DNA from: Protostelium mycophagum | Taxonomy: Eukaryota; Evosea; Variosea; Protosteliida; Protosteliaceae | Reading direction: 5' to 3' | DNA: 22,508 nt | Assembly: GCA_002081555.1 (NCBI GenBank) | Contig: MZNV01002768.1 | Coordinates: 1 to 22,508 of the forward strand | Shown here: piece by piece, positions 18,181-22,508 of the stretch | How positions within the stretch are numbered: position 1 is the stretch's first letter | Layout of the letters: each line of letters opens with the position of its first letter | Notes under the pieces: generated by a model | What the model was told of the DNA's origin: nothing | What the model saw: only the letters and a program-made list of their open reading frames with translations | The model's database searches: none | Position numbers and translations under genes: made by a program

Positions 18181-20844
18181 TCAGTCAAAATTCATCAGTT
18201 CTTGTTTTCGGCGGAAGACCTTCAATTCCCGTGCGCCAAAAGGGTCCTTCTTCTCTGACACGAAGTTCTTAAAATAGTGGTAGAATACACTGATCTTCTT
18301 CTTTTGCTCTATGGAAATAAACAAGAAATTCTCCCCACGCTCGGAAATCTGTGCAAATGAACGAAATTTCAATGAGATATCAGCTTCATACCTCCCATAA
18401 GTCCTTCTCGTGTACATACAGGAGTTGTTGAGCGACAGACCACAGTCTTCTATATGTCTCGTTGGGGATTTCGTCGTGAATCGCCTGACGAAATTCAATA
18501 AGTTTAACAGAAAATATTAATACGAAATAAAAACATGTTTTTGTTTCAGAATGAGAATCGGTCATTACCTTGGCGTATTTTTCGGCACCATTCAAGAGAT
18601 AATAAGTTGCAAGTATAACTTGAGCTTTTCTAACTCCTTCGTACACTGTTGGCGCAGCCTCATTACCACCCCCTCCATCTTCTATCGTCAAAAACACCTA
18701 AATGTATCACGTGACGTCTTCTATCCCAAACTCTACCCTCAATAATTCGTCATGCATCCTGCTCTGTACACGGTGCGACGTCTCACACATGACCCTGATA
18801 TCTTGAGCCACGACCTCCACCAAAAAAGGTAGTGGACCCACAGGGGGTGCTGAACAGATGAAACCGTAATATCGAAGATACTTGGCCAGCCTATGAGAAT
18901 TATATATAATTATATATAATTATTATATTTTTCATTGATGAAAATTCTTTGTAATACCTAATGACTCTTTTCTCCAGCTCGTCTTCACCGATGACCTGTT
19001 CTGTCTTTTGGTTAAGCTGATTTTCAGATGCGATTTCCACAATCGCCTCGCCCAGTTTACGGTACTGATACAGGACATTGTACGCTGTTCCTGGAATTAT
19101 ATTAGAATTTGAATATCATATATTAAGTTACTCACTGATGTCTTTAGCATTGAGTGCTGCACGAAGAAAGGTGTTAAAGAATTTGAGGACCAAATCAAGA
19201 GTGTGGATGTCGTTTCGCTTTGCAGCGGCTTCGCCCAAAATCCTTGTGTTCATGGAGATGTGATAACACATTTCCTTCATGAGCAGTAAAGACTCCACAA
19301 ATAATACTTGGTACTGATCTGTTCAGCCTAGCAGATGAAAAGATTCTGACCTGTCTCAAAACTTTCCACTCCATCCAAGTTTTCCTCTGACGCATCTGGT
19401 TCACAGCTTCATCGGAAAGCATGAGGAAGTCTGTGTTGCGTCTGATCCAAAGAGGAATCCTGAACCAATACACCGACATGTGCTGTTTATAGAATCCGTA
19501 GTGTGTGGTAAATGAGCACAATGCATCAACGATCTCAGCAGTGATGTTCTGCAAATGTTAGCAATGATGCGAAGGAGGAGTTTCACCTTGTCTTTACGTT
19601 TCAAAGCACTGGAGGCTGCATCCAAAAGCATCTCTACAGAAATAGTGGCTTTAACCTGAATATTTTAAAAATCCAAGATGTTTTGTTTGTGTACACACCT
19701 GTTGTTTAGCCAAATCTTGACCGTGATTATTGATGCCATTTGCGGCTGCCGTCAAACCCTGCATCATGATGTTGGCAACCACACGATCAGGCTCCAGAAA
19801 ATAAAACAGGTATCGAATGAATGGGAAGAGCAAAATCATATGTGACAGCACTAATAATAAAGATAGCACCACCGCCGCCCTGTCATTCTCAGCAATTTTT
19901 TTTATCAAAAATACTGCAGTGTGGACAGCGGCTGTGTCATACAAAATATTTGAATATCACCAATTCTCATGGTGAAAATAAGGTTTACCTGGGAAGATAA
20001 CGGCTCTCCTCGCTGATTAATAGGACGATTTGCACATTGAGAATGTTGGACAAGATGATGAAACCCACAACGGATAAGATTCCATTATCATTGAAGAATA
20101 AAGATGTGACGTGAGGTGTTATCTTTTCTGCGGCCATCTGAAGAATAATCCCGATGATGGACATCAAAATGCCAAAAAGAAGGGACATTGTGCTGTACAA
20201 ACATCAAAAGATATGTCAGGCGGTCATAAATCACATACCTGACAGAAGCCATGACTAAAGCTTGGCTTCCATTAGAATCAGGATTAAACATTTGATATAT
20301 AAGATCGATGAAATTGAAGTCTCGATGCACTATCGAGGAGCTTCCTACGTCTAAACCAAAACATAATACACATAATGCGAAGCTACTGATCGGAATGACA
20401 CCTGCCGATTGTCATTTCTGTTATACAGAAGGAAATCACCATAAGACACCCAGTTACGCTTCGCCATATGAAATGGAGGTTTCCTCTGCTTCTGAAAAGG
20501 ATCTAATTCAACAGCCTCTTCACTGTCTTTTTCTAACTCCTGAACACAGTCATCACCACCAAAAAATCTTCAGTGACTGACGACAAAACGACATCAATCC
20601 GGTCACTCACTCTATTTCCAAGCTCCAATATGGATTCTGCCGTCTGTCTTGGTGTCATATAATAGTGATCTTTCTTTTGTGGATTCGTCTCATCGAGCAT
20701 GTTGAACGCCTTCAGCTTCTCCTCTCCTTTTGGACCAAGAAATTCCAGAAAGGAACCCGGGGCAGGAGCTTCCTGCTCTTCAGCGACTGGACCATCTCTG
20801 ATCTGCAACTCGAGAGCTTCCATGTGCTCTTTGCGGCTCGCCAT
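18181..20844 (-). CDS. multi-pass membrane protein resembling DUF2254
   Basis: Thirteen exons: 20578-20844, 20440-20539, 20239-20344 (or to 20350), 19989-20192, 19699-19879, 19587-19655, 19351-19548, 19136-19313, 18958-19090, 18737-18890, 18569-18697, 18392-18484, 18181-18348; about 659 aa, phases close. An in-frame ATG at 20892, directly after a TAG, would add 16 residues; ATG 20844 has better context. A polar N terminus of about 155 residues is followed by about three membrane helices (near 160-176, 195-217, 227-252) with LQMAAEKITPHV between the first two, then a long soluble region with ALNAKDIRTAYNVLYQYRKL, LVEVVAQDIRVMC and YEGVRKAQVILATYYLLNGA. This order and these motifs resemble my memory of bacterial DUF2254 membrane proteins of unknown function. 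Exons 2-3 and 4-5 have the least certain junctions. The family call is from memory and moderate. Confidence 0.75.
18901..18926. repeat. AT-rich tandem repeat in intron
   Basis: Two copies of TATATATAAT in a row, then TATTAT, within the 67-nt intron 18891-18957 of the DUF2254-like gene. It can fold on itself because TTATATATAA is palindromic. Confidence 0.6.
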
Positions 20845-20892
20845 GGTCAAGACCCATGTGATGTGTTGCGGAATTCTATTTTTATTTTTCAT

Positions 20893-21042
20893 CTATTCAT
20901 TTCTTCTCGCGAAATAAGATTTTGTCATACAACTTTCAGCAACAGAAGTGACTTTGGGCATGCTAATTGACCACTTCGAAGCAAAGGATTTTCAAATTGA
21001 AGTATAAAATAGACATCAGACGGAGAATGAGCAGTTGTAGAA
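20893..21042. promoter_or_regulatory. bidirectional promoter, DUF2254-like / ATXN7L3
   Basis: Only 150-200 nt separate the divergent start codons. A TATAAAA at 21003-21009 on the plus strand lies about 35 nt before the ATXN7L3 ATG at 21043, leaving almost no 5' UTR. I see no equally good TATA box for the minus-strand gene. Confidence 0.45.
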
Positions 21043-22442
21043 ATGGTATATCAAAAAGAGGCTATCATTTTTTTGTGTTCACAGAAACCCAAGATGGCAG
21101 AATCAGATGAGCGGGAGGCACTGGTTAGAGCAAGGGATACCTTAGATCAGATGTCCTCAAATCTGGATCTTACACTTCATCTGGTGAGGTAATCCATCAC
21201 TTGTGATGATCCTATGATTGTCGCTCACAATGATCAGATGACATGGTTCTACTTCGATCTGATTGATGGGATCACACTTGATTTAGCTTACGAAATGCAT
21301 AAAGAATATAAGACAACACCAAAATCTTCCATCCCTATTCACGGTAAACACACAACCTTAGTTGTCCTGATCGATTGCAGAATTTCCAGAAAACGATGTT
21401 AATGAATCATTCGATTGTGAAAACTGTGGAAGACCTGTTGTCTCCTCCCGTTTCGCAGCCCATCTGGAAAAATGCATGGGAATGGGAAGAAATTCGGGGA
21501 GGATCGCCTCACAACGACTTGCCAGCGCTGCCGGACGTTCTAAGAAGGTCTCAGACGGACAATTAGATGATGAGACAGAAGACATTGATGCTGATTGGGA
21601 TGAGGGTTTAGAAGGTATCTGTTGTAATCATAAAAAGGCTGACCATTACCAGCCGAAATGACCAAGAAAGAAAAAGCCCAAAAAAACGGAAAAAAGAATA
21701 AAAAGAGCAAATCCACCAAGGAAAAGCCATCAGGTCCGACGTCAGCACAAACACTCAAGGTGAACACTAAAGTTTTACTTGCATAAGTGAATTGTCATCA
21801 ATTGTTCCCGATTCATTCACGGTTTCGAACCGTGGTCTTCTCGTTGATAAACCGTACTCAACAACCATCAAATTGAAATGTACAGCACCAAAAAATTATG
21901 GCCGACCTGAGAAGCAAATCAACAGAAGAAAAGGAGACTTTTTTTGCGAAGGTGAGTTTCTTACTTTGCATTTGTAATCATGTGCAATCTATTCGAAAAC
22001 AAAAGTATCTGTGCATACATCAAGATGAGAGTATACTTTGCGTGCAAATTAATTCAATTTGTCAAATTGAAAAGCTCCAAAAATAAACATGAAGACACCA
22101 GAAATCAAGTACAAACCTCTATGAACATCAACAGGTCTGTGGTGTATATTCTTTCTCAAACAACAAATTATGTGAGAGGACAGTGAACTGCCCAACGCAT
22201 TCGGACGAGCTACGGCGGCAAATAAGAGGAGACGTCCTGGGCAGGAGGCCCGTGGGAAAACAGCCCGCGGGGAAATTTCCCAGAACGATGAAGGTGAGGG
22301 AGGAATTTCGTCGAAATTTCGGAGTGAATTATTGTAGATGGAAGGACATGTACAGGGGGGAGCATATGAGGGGAGGGGGGAGGAGGTGGATTTTGAGATA
22401 GACATCGATGACAGTTCTTTAATACAATCTGAATTACCTTAA
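21043..22442 (+). CDS. ATXN7L3: ATXN7L3/SGF11, SAGA deubiquitinase module adaptor
   Basis: Adaptor that ties the H2B deubiquitinase (USP22/Ubp8) into SAGA and binds nucleosomes. Coding segments: 21043-21045, 21085-21183, 21238-21343, 21381-21614, 21653-21759, 21886-21951, 22135-22293, 22338-22442; 292 aa, phases close. An N-terminal helix ([18 protein letters not shown]) matches the Sgf11 helix. The Sgf11 zinc finger has C82, C85, H97 and C101, followed by the diagnostic [17 protein letters not shown] Lys-rich linker leads to the SCA7 domain in the sixth listed coding exon ([19 protein letters not shown]), with C207, C218, C224 and H227. The C terminus is acidic ([11 protein letters not shown]). 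The start may be ATG 21043, split from the rest by a 39-nt intron, or ATG 21094; both are in frame, and the intron is free of consequence for the reading frame. Confidence 0.94.
21818..21834. repeat. perfect 7-bp hairpin in ATXN7L3 intron
   Basis: CACGGTT and AACCGTG flank a TCG loop in the 126-nt intron 21760-21885. The loop region contains GGTTTCGAA, which recalls a tRNA T-arm, but no other tRNA arm is present. Confidence 0.5.
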
Positions 22443-22508
22443 ATTCTCATTTCTCTTCAAGATTTTTAGTCGCAATGCACAGCACAAGAAAATGTTCCAG
22501 AATGCAAG

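Noticed and set aside
21811-21850. tRNA-like GGTTTCGAACC segment
   Set aside because: Only a single hairpin is present; no acceptor stem, D arm or anticodon arm can be drawn around it.

Overview
This is a gene-dense eukaryotic window. It holds eight multi-exon genes plus one short, probable gene, and I see no mobile element, rRNA, tRNA or CRISPR array. The gene set (CNOT1, a MOV10-type helicase, OMA1, a USP12/46 deubiquitinase, ATXN7L3/SGF11) and the closeness of CNOT1 and ATXN7L3 to animal versions point to an animal or a close unicellular relative. I cannot name the lineage. Of about 68 introns I could place, most are 35-50 nt, and the exon phases close across whole genes. Intergenic gaps run from 46 to about 780 nt.

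Layout. (1) 340-7910, minus: CNOT1, scaffold of the CCR4-NOT deadenylase, 16 exons, about 2243 aa. (2) 8687-12841, minus: MOV10/Armitage-type superfamily 1 helicase, 18 exons including a 16-nt microexon. Several helicase motifs are eroded and there is an unusual C-terminal extension. (3) 13539-14452, minus: OMA1-type M48 metalloprotease, catalytic domain only. (4) 14489-14800, plus: short ORF with a glutaredoxin-like (C5orf63/YDR286C type) PCPLC motif; its start lies 36 nt from the OMA1 start, and its 3' part overlaps the next gene in antisense. (5) 14686-14971, minus: 80-aa single-pass membrane protein. (6) 15321-17121, plus: USP12/46 ubiquitin protease, 10 exons, complete catalytic triad and zinc finger. 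(7) 17697-18134, plus: small secreted or type I membrane protein, not recognised. (8) 18181-20844 (or 20892), minus: multi-pass membrane protein resembling bacterial DUF2254 proteins, 13 exons. (9) 21043-22442, plus: ATXN7L3/SGF11, the zinc-finger adaptor of the SAGA deubiquitinase module, 7 coding segments after a 3-nt first segment.

Functional themes are mRNA decay and small-RNA biology (CNOT1, MOV10-like), ubiquitin and chromatin control (USP12/46, ATXN7L3) and mitochondrial or membrane proteins (OMA1, the small membrane genes, DUF2254-like). They sit together through compaction; nothing indicates a shared pathway or operon. The most unusual items are the degenerate MOV10-like protein with its extension, the intron-rich DUF2254-like gene that may derive from bacteria, and the overlapping OMA1/glutaredoxin/small-membrane cluster at 14.4-15.0 kb. 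All splice sites were placed by eye from reading frame, phase and GT-AG rules.
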